From: Prorocentrum cordatum
Lineage: Eukaryota; Sar; Dinophyceae; Prorocentrales; Prorocentraceae
Reading direction: 5' to 3'
DNA length: 64,000 nt
NCBI GenBank assembly: GCA_963575745.1
Contig: CAUYUJ010019624.1
Span: 15,001 to 79,000, forward strand
Position numbers and translations under genes: made by a program. The notes beneath the pieces were generated by a model. The model did no database searches, was not told the origin of the DNA, and saw nothing but the letters and a program-made list of their open reading frames with translations. Positions 19,826 through 30,544 of this stretch are shown one piece after another; position 1 is the first letter of the stretch; every line of letters begins with the position of its first letter.

Positions 19826-20514
19826 TGCCTGTGCCTGGGTAATGGCTCAGAGGCGTCTAGGGTCCCTCTGGGAGGCAGCTTTGGGGCCTCTTGGGGGCCG
19901 ACTTGGGGCCTCGTGGGGCTTGCTTTAGGCTTCTTGGGGCCTCTGGGGACCGCTTAGCGTTCCCTTTGGGGGGTCTTGGGGCCTTGTGTGGGCGTATGGG
20001 GGCCCAGGGCTCGGAGTGTCAGGGTTTTTCCCCGTGCTTTGGCCCCCTCTTGGGCCTGGCTTGGGGTCCTCCGGGGCCGTCTCGGGCGCCTCTTGGGCCA
20101 TCTTGGGGTTCCCTGGGCCGTCTGGGGACGCGCTTGGAGTCCTGTTGGGCCGTCCTGGGGCGGTCTTCTGGGTCTCTTCGGCCGGCTTGGAACGTCGGCT
20201 AGCCGAGAAGGCGAGCAGGCACAACTCCTTCAAAAACCATGGACAAATACATGATTTTGGCCTCGGGGGGCATGCTTCGGAGGACTGTTGGAGGCTCTTG
20301 GAGGCCTCTAGAGCCTTGGTGGGGTCTTCTAAGGGACCTCGTGGGCCTTGTTGGGGGCCTCGAGGGGGCCTCTTGGACGCTCCTTGGAGCCTCTTATGGC
20401 CACTGCGGCGCGTCTTTGGGCGGAGGGCTCGATTTGTCACGCTCGGGGGCCAGGATCTGCGTGAGGGGTGTCGAAAATGGCCCTCCAAGGAGGGCAAAAT
20501 GCACGACCTTTTCG
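19826..20514 (+). repeat. 10-11-bp G-rich array with a beta-type anchor
   Basis: CTTGGGGCCGT-like units flank an AT-richer anchor at about 20190-20260 (GCCGAGAAGGCGAGCAGG then AAAAACCATGGACAAATACA). No gene. Confidence 0.85.
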
Positions 20515-20576
20515 CACGCGCTTCCGTCTGCCATAGAGAAGAGACTTAAATGTGAACCCGTGGATTAAATTCACGG
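20515..20576 (-). pseudogene. PPR fragment with boundary hairpin
   Basis: Minus strand of 20515-20546 contains AGCGCGTGCGAAAAGG, the SACEKG part of a PPR helix, degenerate upstream. A hairpin follows at 20558-20576: CCGTG and CACGG arms, extended inward by AT pairs and one G-T wobble. Same arrangement as the other PPR loci, in decayed form. Confidence 0.6.
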
Positions 20577-21050
20577 TGTGCTGAACCTGGGACTCGCACG
20601 CCGTGGGTGAACAGCTCATCGAAGTTGAACAGCTCGGGCGTCCCTGGGGCAGTGTCGGGACCGTCTTGGGGCCGTCGTGCCAGAGGGCACGAAGAGGGCC
20701 CCCAGAGGGCCCCGAGAGACTTCCAGGAGGGCCTTAGGACGCCGCGGGGCGCGGGCCCACCATTCTGCCACGAGAGGCGTCTCTGTGGCAGAATGCGCCT
20801 GGCCCTGTCTTGGAAGGGCCCGAAGGCCCCAAGAGGGCCGCAAGAGCGCCCCCAGGGGGCCCCAAGAGGGCTCCAAGCCGCATGTACTCGACATGCTCCT
20901 TGGGCTTGCGAGAGGGGCGCCCAAGCACATCCGCCATGGGACCTTGTCGGGGCCCTCGTGGGGCCCTCCTGGCCCGCTCTTGGGGCCCCTCGGGAGCGCT
21001 CCCACCCTGTCCTGGCCCCACTCTCGGGGCCGCCATGGGCGCCTGAGGAG
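20577..21050 (-). repeat. G-rich array in inverted orientation
   Basis: Here the plus strand reads GGCCCCAAGAGGGC-like units, so the G-rich strand is minus. The orientation switches back at about 21050. An isolated inversion in an otherwise one-way landscape. Confidence 0.8.
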
Positions 21051-21414
21051 CCCACCTGGCACAGTCTTGAGCCGTCTTGGGGCCCTCCTGGCAGCCTCCT
21101 GCGGGCCTGTCTGGCCGTCTTGGACGCTTCGAAGACGAAGAGCACGGGAGCTCCTGAAGTGCACGTTTCCCCGAAATATTGGGACGAGTTTTCCTGGTTC
21201 GGGCTCTCCTGGGGATCTCTCTGGAGCCCACTTGGAGCGCCTTGGGAGGCCTCTTGGGCCGTCGGGCGGCTGCCTTGGCCGTCTTCGAGCGCTCGGGGCC
21301 CGTCTCGGAGGCCCTCTTGGACGGTCTTCGGCCGTCTTCATGCCCTCTTGGGGGCCTCCGGGGGCTCCGAGCGCCTGCCCGTAGCGGGTCGAGCCGGGCC
21401 GGGCCGGGTCGAGG
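21051..21414 (+). repeat. 10-11-bp G-rich array with alpha-type anchor
   Basis: Anchor at about 21120-21190 (GACGAAGAGCACGGGAGCTC then GTGCACGTTTCCCC). Confidence 0.83.
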
Positions 21415-21476
21415 CGGGCCCATGCCACCGGGCCCTCTTTTCGCACGCGCTGAGACCGGTACTGTAATATAAAAGA
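21415..21476 (-). pseudogene. PPR fragment, single truncated motif
   Basis: Minus reads YYSTGLSACEKRARWHG, the first helix of a PPR motif, then dissolves into G-rich array. It abuts a perfect GTGGAC/GTCCAC hairpin at 21491-21505. Confidence 0.7.
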
Positions 21477-22440
21477 CTGGGGCTGACCCGGTGGACTCCG
21501 TCCACGACATCTTTCTGGAATGGTTCTCGGAGGAACGGCAGAGATTCAGCCAAAAACCTATGAGCACGGCGGCGGCCAGGGCGGCGGCAGAGAGACCGCG
21601 CCTTCGTGTCCGAGCTTTAGCAGCGCTCCAGCAGTTTGGCCGTCGCGGGACCGCCGTTGTCCCCGTCATCGTCGGCGTCGTTGTCGTCGCCGCCGCGAGG
21701 CCGCCGTCGTACCCGTCGTAGTCGGCGTCGTTGTCGTCGTGGTGGTTGTGGTCGCCGTTGTCGTTGTTGTGGGTTGTGGGCACCGGGAGGAGGCTGGCGA
21801 CGTCGGTAGGACTGACCTGTGGACTCCGCCCGCGAAATCTGCACGAACTGGCATATGATTGTGGGGCCCGACCTCACATTCCGCGCATGCCACTGCGTGC
21901 TGCTGCTTGCTGCCGTTTTTTGTACTCTCGGTAATGCTTCAGACCGCTGGTGCGTGTTCTTGCTGCTTGCGGCTGCAGGTTGTTGCTGATGGCCAGTTCC
22001 GCTTGGTGCGTGCTTCTACCTGCTGCCTGCCGCTACTTGCTGCTGCTGTGTGCCGCCGCTGCTGTCTGCTTCGTGTCCACGGGAGAAATCGATGCTGCCC
22101 CAGGGCACTCGAAGTGTCGCACGGTGGGCTGTGCATGGGGGCTCACTGTGGACGCGCAGGAAGGCACGTCCTTTTTGGCGCCGTCTCCGCGCCCCTGTGG
22201 GATGAGACTGTGTTGGGGACTGCGCTCGCTGGAGGCCTCTGGTGTATCTCGCCTCACTTGGGCGGCAGCGGCGAAGGGCGCCCTGGAGCTGGGAGGCAAT
22301 AGCAAAAGGAAGTAGCGCCCATGTTGCTGTTCATTATCCGGCGCTCTTTCGCTCGCGCCCGCACCCATGGAGGACGGCAACGCACCCTATGCGGCCACTG
22401 ATGGCGGGCGCTTCCTTCTCCTTGGGAACCGTTCGGGGGC
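21477..22440. repeat. Segmental duplication D, copy 1
   Basis: About 960 bp matching 52861-53830. The first ~150 bp are shared with module B (TTTCTGGAATGGTTCTCGGA). A GTC-rich tract and a CTG-rich tract follow, then a segment with GCGCCCATGTTGCTGTTCAT near the end. Both strands stay open over 22033-22380. A plus frame ending ...HLGGSGEGRPGAGRQ and a minus frame starting MPSSMGAGASERAP are both preserved in the second copy, so the coding strand, if any, cannot be chosen. Confidence 0.85.
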
Positions 22441-23110
22441 CTTTTGGGGTTTCTTTTCGGCCTTCTGGGGGCCTCTTGGGGCCCTCTTGGGCCGTCTTGG
22501 GCGCCCCTTGGGCCGCCTTGGACGCCCCTGGGGCTGGCTTGGGGCCGTCTTTGGCCCGTCTTGGGCCGCTCTCGGGGCTGCCTTAGGTGACTCTTGAACT
22601 GTCGTGGGCGCCCCAGGAGCGGTGCTGGGGCCGTCTTGGGCCGTGCTGGGGCCGTCTTGGGCCGCCTCAGGGGCCCTCGTGGGGCTCTCCTGACGCGTCC
22701 TTGGCGTGTCCTCTCGGACGCTTCGGAAACGAAAAGCACAGAAATTGCAAACATGTACGTTTTCCCTGGAGATTGCGACGATTTTTGTTTGTTTGGGCTC
22801 TCTTGGGGCTCGTCTTGGAACCCACTTGGAGCGCCTTGGGAGGACTCTTGGGCCGTCGGGAGGGTGTCTTGGGCGTCTTGGCGCGCTCCTGGACTTTCTC
22901 GGAGGCCATCTTGGGCCGTCTTCGGCCGTCTTGGGGCCCTCGTGGGGGCCTCCAGCGACGTCTCAGAGCGCTATAGGACCATCTTAGAGCGTCTCGGAAC
23001 GCCTCGGGGCCGCCCGGGAGCGCGCGAGGGGGTGCCCCGTCAGAGGGCTCCACTGACATTTTTTCCCAACCATCCTGTGGTGTTGGGTCCTCGTTTTGAA
23101 GAGACGGTGC
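22441..23110 (+). repeat. 10-11-bp G-rich array with alpha anchor
   Basis: Anchor at about 22722-22800: GAAACGAAAAGCACAGAAAT, then ATGTACGTTTTCCCTGGAGA and GACGATTTTTG. The last ~80 bases are a non-repeat spacer before the microsatellite. Confidence 0.85.
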
Positions 23111-23197
23111 CCCGCGTTCCTCTCCTCCTCCTCCTCCTCCTCCTCCTCCCCCTCCTCCCTCCTCCCATCAGCATCATCATCATCATCATCATCATCG

Positions 23198-23283
<86 letters not shown>

Positions 23284-23284
23284 G

Positions 23285-23376
<92 letters not shown>

Positions 23377-23377
23377 G

Positions 23378-23427
<50 letters not shown>

Positions 23428-23460
23428 TCATCATCATCATCATCATCATCATCATCACAC
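23111..23460 (+). repeat. Long CAT/TCA triplet microsatellite
   Basis: About 40 bp of TCC triplets are followed by nearly 300 bp of almost pure ATC triplets with occasional GTC interruptions. Homopolymeric Ile, Ser or Met frames are artefacts. Confidence 0.97.
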
Positions 23461-23499
23461 CCACCATCATCGTCATCATTACCATCATCGTCACACCTC

Positions 23500-25245
23500 T
23501 CACACGTTTCGTGGCCCCGTAGGGAGCTCCACCGAAGGCCCCAGTGCTGCCGCCCGCATGCGTCAGCCACACCCAATTCGGCACACCCCTCACACGTTTC
23601 GTGGCCCCATAGGGAGCTCCACCGAAGGCCCCAGTGCTGCCGCCCGCATGCGTCAGCCACACCCAGTTCGGCACACCCCTCACACGTTTCGTGGCCCCAT
23701 AGGGAGCTCCACCGAAGGCCCCAGTGCCACCGCTCGCATGCGTCCCGCACACCCATTTCGGCACCTCCACCAAACACAGCGTTTCGTGGCCCCACAGGGA
23801 GCTCCACCGAAGGCCCCAGTGGTGCCGCCCGCATGCGTCAGCCACACCCAATTCGGCACACCCCTCACACGTTCGTGGCCCATAGGGAGCTCCACCGAAG
23901 GCCCCAGTGCCGCCGCCCGCATGCGTCAGCCACACCCAGTTCGGCACACCCCTCACACGTTTCGTGGCCCCATAGGGAGCTCCACCGAAGGCCCCAGTGC
24001 CGCCGCCCGCATGCGTCAGCCACACCCAATTCGGCACACCCCTCACACGTTTCGTGGCCCCATAGGGAGCTCCACCGAAGGCCCCAGTGCCGCCGCCCGC
24101 ATGCGTCAGCCACACCCAGTTCGGCACACCCCTCACACGCTTTCGTGGCCCCATAGGGAGCTCCACCGAAGGCCCCAGTGCTGCCGCCCGCATGCGTCAG
24201 CCACACCCAATTCGGCACACCCCTCACACGTTTCGTGGCCCCATAGGGAGCTCCACCAAAGGCCCCAGTGCCGCCGCCCGCATGCGTCAGCCACACCCAA
24301 TTCGACACACCCCTCACACGTTTCGTGGCCCCATAGGGAGCTCCACCGAAGGCCCCAGTGCCGCCGCCCGCATGCGTCAGCCACACCCAATTCGGCACAC
24401 CCCTCACACGTTTCGTGGCCCCATAGGGAGCTCCACCGAAGGCCCCAGTGCTGCCGCCCGCATGCGTCAGCCACACCCAGTTCGGCACACCCCTCACACG
24501 TTTCGTGGCCCCATAGGGAGCTCCACCGAAGGCCCCAGTGCTGCCGCCCGCATGCGTCAGCCACACCCAATTCGGCACACCCCTCACACGCTTTCGTGGC
24601 CCCATAGGGAGCTCCACCGAAGGCCGCAGTGCCGCCGCCCGCATGCGTCAGCCACATCCAATTCGGCACACCCCTCACACGCTTCGTGGCCCCAGCCCGC
24701 ATGCGTCAGCCACACCCATTTCGGCACACCCCTCACACGTTTCGTGGCCCCATAGGGAGCTCCACCGAAGGCCCCAGTGCCACCGCTCGCATGCGTCCCG
24801 CACACCCATTTCGGCACCTCCACCAAACACAGCGTTTCGTGGCCCCACAGGGACCTCCACCGAAGGCCCCAGTGGTGCCGCCCGCATGCGTCACCCCCAC
24901 CCCAGCACAGCATTTCGTGGCCCCACAGGGAGCTCCACCGAAGGCCCCAGTGGTGCCGCGCGCATGCGCCACCCCCACCCAGCACAGCATTTCGTGGCCC
25001 CACAGGGAGCTCCACCGAAGGCCCCAGTGGTGCCGCCCGCATGCGCCACCCCCACCCAGCACAGCGTTTCGTGGCCCCACAGGGAGCTCCACCGACGGCC
25101 CCAGTGGTGCCGCCCGCATGCGTCACCCCCGCCCAGTACAGCGTTTCGTGGCCCCACAGGGACCTCCACCGAAGGCCCCAGTGGTGCCGCCCGCATGCGT
25201 CACTCCCACCCAGCACAGCGTTTCGTGGCCCCACAGGGAGCTCCA
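23500..25245. repeat. 90-bp minisatellite changing to 77-bp units
   Basis: About 15 units of 90 bp (TTTCGTGGCCCCATAGGGAG spaced 90 bp at 23507, 23597, 23687) are followed from about 24890 by five units of exactly 77 bp (starts 24913, 24990, 25067, 25144, 25221). A 95-bp spacer variant (CACCAAACACAGCG) appears at 23760 and 24810. The 90-bp unit is 30 codons, giving a 30-residue repeat on either strand (plus RGPIGSSTEGPSAAARMRQP). The 77-bp form is not a multiple of three, so a continuous protein is not maintained. I treat it as non-coding. Confidence 0.93.
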
Positions 25246-25320
25246 CCGAAAGCGGCACCCGCAATGCGATATTCACATCTGCACATGGTTGGGTCCTTCG
25301 CCAGGATATTTTTTTTTCTC
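25246..25320. other. Spacer between minisatellite and PPR segment
   Basis: Short non-repeat stretch ending in a T run at 25307-25316. Nothing recognised. Confidence 0.5.
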
Positions 25321-25468
25321 TTCCCGCACGCGCTTCTGCCGGCCATGTAGGAGAGATGACGTCGGGCTCCAGCCTCACTCCCAACATCTCCCTCAGCAGC
25401 GCCAGCGCCCGCTGCCACTGCGCGCCCTTCTCGCACGAGCTGATCCCAGCGCTGTAGCTGACTAGGGC
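25321..25468 (-). CDS. PPR segment: one full motif plus a truncated one
   Basis: Minus 25461-25357 encodes a complete 35-residue PPR motif (SYSAGISSCEKGAQWQRA ... REMLGVRLEPDVI). PPR motifs are helix pairs that bind RNA base by base, usually in organelles. The motif is in an open 324-codon frame whose remainder is minisatellite. A second motif start (SYMAGRSACGK, 25356-25321) follows, displaced by two bases from the first motif's frame. Upstream on minus lies the hairpin 25475-25489 and then CCCTAG, a possible 3' splice site directly before the motif. It could be an exon or a fossil; the frame offset argues for the latter. Confidence 0.55.
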
Positions 25469-25850
25469 TGACCTGTGGACTCCGTCCACTTGCGGGGTGG
25501 AGGGAGTACTGCTGGAAGGCGCACCTGATGACGTTGGGCTCCTTGTTCGCCTGGCCAACGACGCTTGTCATGAGGACCCTCTCGAAACGCTCTCGGAGGC
25601 TTCATGGCCGCCGCTTGTTGTGCTGAGTGCTGCCTGCTGCTACTCGCTGCTGTTTGCTTTGTCGTTCTTCTGCTGCCGCCTGCGGTTTGACTGGTGTGGG
25701 CTGCTGCTTGCTACGGCTTGGTGCTGCTGCTAGCTTTTTGCCTGGTGCTGGATGTTGCTGCATGCTGCATGATGCTGAATGACGCTTGCGTTGTCAACGC
25801 GTGCTGCTGATGCTGCACGGCTCTTTAGTGTCTGCGAAATGCCTGTCGCC
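25469..25850. other. CTG-rich spacer
   Basis: Boundary hairpin GTGGAC/GTCCAC at 25475-25489, then ordinary sequence to 25610, then CTG/TGC-rich sequence 25620-25830 related to the CTG tract of duplication D. No supported gene. Confidence 0.6.
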
Positions 25851-27235
25851 TCTCGTCCGCTCCCACCCTCCTGGAGGCAATTCTGAAACCACTTAGGGCC
25901 TCGTGGGGGCCGTTTCGGAGCCACTTGGGGTCTTCTGGGCCTCCCGGGGAGGCTCTTAGGGCCCTCTTGGGCCGTCTTGGGTGCCTCTTGGGCCGTCTTG
26001 GGTCCAGCTGAGGCCGGCTTGGGCGCCTCTTGGGCTGTCCTGGGCCGTCTCGGGCCGCTCTTGGGGCCGTCTTGGGTGCCTCTTGAGCCGTCTTGGGCGC
26101 CTCCTGGGCCGTGCTGGGGCCGTCTTGGGGAGTCGTGGGGCCCTCTTGGCCCGTCTTCGGGCTCTCTTGGGGCCCTCTTCGGCCGTCTTGGAGCTGTCTG
26201 GGGGACCTCTGGGACCGTCTTGGAGCGTCGGGAAGCCGAAAAGGCGAGAAGGCCGAAAACATCGAAAAACACAATGGAAATCATCGATTTTTGCCACTCG
26301 GGACCCTCTCTTGGAGCATCTTGGAGACCTCCGGAGCCGTCTTGGGCCAATCTTGAGCGTCTTGGGCTCATCTTTGGGCGTGCCGGGGCCCTCTGGGGCC
26401 ATCTTGAAGGTCTCTTGGGGCCTTCCTTGGCGCGTCTTGGAGCGTCTCGGAGCGCGCCGGGGCCTGCTGGGGCCCGTCTTGGGGCCCTCTTGGCCCGTCT
26501 TGGGGCTCTCTTGGGGCCCTCTTCGGCCGTCTTGGAGCGGTCTGGGGGACCTCTGGGACCGTCTTGGAGCGTCGGGAAGCCGAAAAGGCGAGAAGGCCGA
26601 AAACATAGAAAAACACAATGGAAATCATAGATTTTTGCCACTCGGGGCCCTGTTGGGAGGCCTCTTGGGAAGCCTCTTGGGGCGTCTTGGAGACCTCTGG
26701 AGCCGTCTTGGGCCAATCTTGAGCGTCTTGGGCTCATTTTTGGGCGTGCCGGGGCCCTCTGGGGCCATCTTGAAGGTCTCTTGGGGCCTTCCTTGGCTCG
26801 TCTTGGAGCGTGTCGGAGCGCGCCGGGGCCTGCTGGGGCCCGTCTTGGGGCCCTCTTGGCCCGTCTTGACGCTCTCCTGGGGGCCTCTTCGGCTGTCTTG
26901 GAGCGGTCTTGGGGACCTCTGGGGCCGTCTTGGAGCCTCGGGAAGCCGAAAAGGCGAGAAGGCCAAAAACATCGAAAAACACAATGGAAATCCACGATTT
27001 CTGCCACTCGGGACCCTCTTAGGAGGCCTCTTGGGAGGCTTCTTGGGCCGTCTTGGAGGTCTCTGGAGCCGTCTTGGGCCAATCTCGAGCGTCTAAGCCC
27101 ATCTTTGGGCGTGCCGGGGCCCTCCGGGGCCGTCTTGGTGGCCTCTCTGGGCCCTTTTGGCGTGTCTTGGGGCCTCCCGAGGCGGCCCGGGGCGGCCCAG
27201 GGCCAGCCTGGGGCCGTAAAGGGACGATTTTGTGC
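25851..27235 (+). repeat. G-rich array with three ~350-bp tandem blocks and beta anchors
   Basis: Opens with module Y (CTCGTCCGCTCCCACCCTCC then GGAGGCAATTCTGAA). Beta anchors GCCGAAAAGGCGAGAAGG...CAATGGAAATC lie at about 26235, 26579 and 26945, spaced 344 and 366 bp. The minus strand stays open for 547 codons with an 11-residue pattern (KTAPRRPQDGP), as expected of an 11-bp unit. No gene. Confidence 0.9.
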
Positions 27236-27314
27236 ACTTGAGTGCCTGACTTTCTCGCACGCGCTTCCACCCGCCATGTAGGAGAGACTAGGGCGAACCC
27301 GTGGACTTCGTCCA
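27236..27314 (-). pseudogene. Truncated PPR motif with boundary hairpin
   Basis: Minus reads SYMAGGSACEK and then leaves the PPR consensus. Hairpin 27298-27314 has CGTGGAC and GTCCACG arms with loop TTC, a loop different from most loci. Confidence 0.75.
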
Positions 27315-27600
27315 CGACCAGCAGGTCCCCCTGGCGCGCCTCCACGTTGGGCCCCCGCCCAAGACAACGTCACCCCGAAGCCTTCGGTGACTTTTTCCGG
27401 CCGCCTTTCCGAAGTTGGAAGGCGGGCGCTTCCTCCTCTTCGTCCGCCTTCCGCTCCACGTCCGCCTGGGCAGCCTTCGGAGCGTCACAGACGGCTATGG
27501 TGGGTCTGCGGTGTGCCTTTCGCCGCTTGTCTGCTCCCCCTGGTTTGAACAATTTTGAAAGCACCCAGGGCCTAGAAAAAAATCACCTGGTGGGCTCTGG
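27315..27600. other. Spacer with module-Y-like sequence
   Basis: Mostly non-repeat. Ends in a Y-like stretch (CTTGTCTGCTCCCCCTGG near 27527). Frames on minus of 60-108 codons are unremarkable. Confidence 0.5.
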
Positions 27601-28547
27601 TGACTTTTTTCCGGCTGCCTTGTCGAAGCCAGATGGCGGGCGCTGCCTTTTCCCTGGGACCTGTTTGGGGGCCTCTCGGGGTTTCTTTTCGGCCTCCTGG
27701 GGGCCTCTTGGGATCCTCTTGGGCCGTCTTGCGGCCTCCTGGGGTCCTCTTGGGGCCCTCTTGGGCCGTCTTGGGTACCTCTTGGGGCCGCCTGGGGCCG
27801 TCTTGGGACCGTCTGGAAGCTCTCTTGGGCCATCTTTGGTTGCTCTTGGGGCTGTCTTGACTGCTTCTTGGGGCCGTCTGGGGCCGCCTCGTGGGGGCCT
27901 CCTGAGGCGTCTTGGGGCGATCTTGGGGGCCTGCATTGTGGTCCTGGACGCATTGAAAACGAAAAGCGCGGAATTGCGAAAATGTACGTTTCCCCTAGGG
28001 ATTGGAACTATTTTTGCTTGTGCGGGCTCTGTCGGGCGTCTTCTGGGAGCCCACTTGGAACGGTCTTGAGCGTCTTCGAGCACTCTTGGACCGTCTCGGA
28101 GGCCCTCTGTTGGAGGCCTCTTGGGGCCCCCTCGGAGCTCTCTTGGGGCCGTCTTAGGGTTCTATGAGGCCGTTTCAGGGCTCTCTGGCGTCGTCTTTGG
28201 GAGGCCTCTTGGAGCCTTCCGCTGGCGTCTTGGGGTGTCCTGGGCCGCGTAAGGAGCACACAAGGCGGGCATGCTGAAAATATACGTTTTCCCATGGGAA
28301 TTTGACGATTTGTGCCTCTTTGGCGTGCGCTTGGGGCCCTCTTGGGGCGTCTTCGCGGCCTCGTGGATCGTCGTGGAGCCCCCCACGGAAGGCTTCGGGC
28401 CGTCTCGGGACCCACTGAGGCTGTCTTGGAGCGCTCTTGGACGGTCTGGGAACCCCTCTGGAGCGCCTCTGGGACCGGCCTGAGCGATTCGGCCCCGTGG
28501 TGGCGCTGTAAAGGGGCGATTTTGTGCACACGAGGCCCTGAGCAATT
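27601..28547 (+). repeat. 10-11-bp G-rich array with two anchors
   Basis: Alpha anchors at about 27950-28020 and a variant at 28262-28320 (CTGAAAATATACGTTTTCCC). Ends in AAGGGGCGATTTTGTGCACA, a string also found at the same position before the PPR fragment at 27220-27236. Confidence 0.85.
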
Positions 28548-28600
28548 CTCGCACGCGCTTCCACTGGCCATGTAGGAGAGGCTAGAGTTAGGTCGGGCAT
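28548..28600 (-). pseudogene. Truncated PPR motif
   Basis: Minus reads SYMASGSACEN and then diverges. No hairpin is visible upstream; AT-rich sequence follows instead, so the usual neighbour has been lost or replaced. Confidence 0.65.
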
Positions 28601-28740
28601 GTCCCCCTACAGGGTTTTTTTTTTGGACGAACAAATTAGAACAATCCATTACAAATGCTCCAAACTGGTTAAAACATATGTTAAACATAATACTTTTGAG
28701 TGTTCCTCCTGTACAGGGACAAGTCCGACTCAACACTAGG
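28601..28740. other. AT-rich unique island
   Basis: A T10 run at 28614-28623 is followed by ~100 bp of unusually AT-rich DNA (GGTTAAAACATATGTTAAAC). It ends at the start of module W. No coding signal; its composition suggests an insertion. Confidence 0.55.
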
Positions 28741-29200
28741 GCCGCTCAGGCGCCCGGTGCACGGGAGGATCACCGATAGGACGCTGGAGTAACTGTCCAC
28801 TGGGTTTACTTGGGCTGCGCGTTCGCAACCTTCTCGGGGTGTCTGGACACTCTTGGGGCCTTCTCAGGGGCATGTTCGGGGCATCTCTGCGGCTCCTATC
28901 TGCTTTAGGGCCATTTTGGGCGCTGTCCTTTTCTGGATCCTTCATCCCGTCGATCTTCGTTAGAAGCCGTCCCGGTCCGTCTGAACCCTCTTGGGGCCTC
29001 TTTCGGGTCATGCTCGGGACATATCGGTGGGTCCTGTCGGCTTGTGGGGCAATTGTGAGCGTCCTCCTCCTCGTCCCTCGATGCTTCATCCCGTCGATCT
29101 TCGATCGTCAGTCGTCGAGGCTGCCCAACAGGGAAGCATCGAAGGCCTCTCGGGGGCCGTGTGGGGGCCTCCTGTCGTCCTCCTGGGGGTCTCTCGGGGC
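28741..29200 (-). repeat. Module W, copy 1
   Basis: Parallels 44821-45440, starting GATCACCGATAGGACGCTGG. Contains about two diverged units of the 144-bp repeat, which on minus reads DVPSMTRKRPQEG ... LLTKIDGMKDPEK. Low confidence as coding. Confidence 0.82.
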
Positions 29201-29726
29201 CCTCTTTGGGCGTCTGGAGTGCCTCTGCCTCTGGGGTCGTCTTGGGGCGATGTGGGGCCGTCTGGGGCGCCTCTCGGGCCATCTTGGGGCCGTCTTCGGC
29301 CATTACATGGCGCTCTTAGGGCCCTCTTAGGGCCGTCTCGGGGCCCTTTGGAGCCGTCCCGGGGCCGTCTTGGGCAGTTTTGGGGCTCTCCTGGGGGCGT
29401 CTTGGGGCGATCTTGTGGGCCTGTACAGCCGTCTTGGAGATTGTGCAGACGAACAGAACGCACATATGAAAAATAGACGTTTTCTGGAGGGCATGGGACG
29501 ACTTTTGCGTCTCGGGAGCCTCCTGGCCTGCCTTGGAGGCCTCTGGGGCCATCCTGGGGCTCGCTTGGGGTCCTCTTGGGGAGTCCGTGCGCCCTCTGGA
29601 GCGTCTCTGAGCCGCCTTGGGGCCGTCTTGGGGGACCTTGGGACCTCCCGGAGCCGTCTCGGAGCGCCCGGGGGGCTCACAAAGCGGCCTGGAGGGCCCG
29701 AGCGGCCTTTCGGGAAAGATGACCTT
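29201..29726 (+). repeat. 10-11-bp G-rich array with alpha-like anchor
   Basis: Anchor at about 29440-29510 (CACATATGAAAAATAGACGT). Otherwise CTTGGGGCCGT-like units. Confidence 0.83.
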
Positions 29727-30007
29727 CCCACATGCAAAGGTCGGTGCATTGTAGAAGAGATGACGTCGGGCTCCAGCTTCGCCTCCCACATGTCACTGAG
29801 CACTGACAGCGCGTGTTGCCACTGCCTGCCTTTTCCGCATGCGCTGATAGTCTCAACGTAGTGGCTTCGGACAAGTTGCGCACCTAAGCGAATTCCTTCG
29901 CGGAACAACCGCAGTGCTGCGCTCCATTGTTTTGTCCGACCGCAGTTCTTGATCGACGCTTCGAGTGAAATAGCGCCTTCTCGAGACCCTCGACCGATCT
30001 CCAGCAT
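29727..30007 (-). CDS. PPR-protein 5' end carried by a multiply retroposed mRNA
   Basis: On minus an ATG at 30007 opens MLEIGRGSREGAISLEAS, followed in one frame by two PPR motifs: SIKNCGRTKQWSAALRLFRE and ETISACGKGRQWQHALSVLS...EAKLEPDVI. A truncated third motif follows two bases out of frame. The sequence is more diverged from the PPR consensus found elsewhere in the window and less GC-rich, so it has a separate history. Just upstream on minus (30030-30082) are three tandem decayed spliced leaders, placing this as the start of a transcript that has been retroposed repeatedly. Downstream it dissolves into G-rich array, so no complete protein is encoded. Organelle RNA-binding would be the family's role. 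Confidence 0.65.
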
Positions 30008-30029
30008 CCAAAAAAACGAGGCACCGCAG

Positions 30030-30082
30030 CATGAGCCAAAACCACCTTGGGTCAAAATGGCTCGAGCCACATTGGCTACATA
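30030..30082 (-). other. Three tandem relict spliced leaders
   Basis: Reading minus from 30079: 30079-30061 matches 16 of 19 positions of the SL 3' part (GTAGCC...GGCTC.AG). Immediately after, 30060-30046 is CCATTTTGACCCAAG, 13 of 15 positions of CCATTTTGGCTCAAG. One base later, 30044-30030 matches the same 15-mer at 11 positions (GTTTTGGCTCATG). The 15-nt form is what remains when a new SL is spliced onto the AG inside an older SL. Confidence 0.8.
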
Positions 30083-30544
30083 CGGTTGGTTTGTTGGTTG
30101 GCTTGTTGGCGGGCCGCCCAGCCGCGCGCCCGCGCGCCCGCCCAACCGCGCTCCCGCGCGCGCGCGCCCGCCCGCCCGCCCGCCGACACGCCTGCCCGCG
30201 TGCCCGCCCGCCCGCCCGCCGCCGGCGCGCCCGCCGGCGCGCCCGTACGGCCCGCCCGCTCGCCCGCCTGCCCGCCCGCACGCGCGCGCGTGCCCGCCCG
30301 CCACGAGGATGACGGCGACGACGAGGACGCCGACAACGATGGCGGTGACGAAAACGACGACCACGAGGGCGACGACGATAACGAGGACGAGGAAGGCGAC
30401 GAAGACGAGAGCGACGACGAGGACGACAATGAGGAAGACGACGACGAAAACGACGAGGAGAACCGCCATAGACATTCGGATTCCCTCGGTATCCGAATGA
30501 AATCCCATCATCATCATTTCGCAGCAGGGCGCCGATCGCAGGGC
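30083..30544. repeat. CCCG-rich and GAC-rich low complexity
   Basis: 30110-30305 is almost wholly CCCG/CGCG; 30305-30465 is imperfect GAC triplets. A short non-repeat tail runs to 30544. Arg/Ala-rich frames are compositional. Confidence 0.9.
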
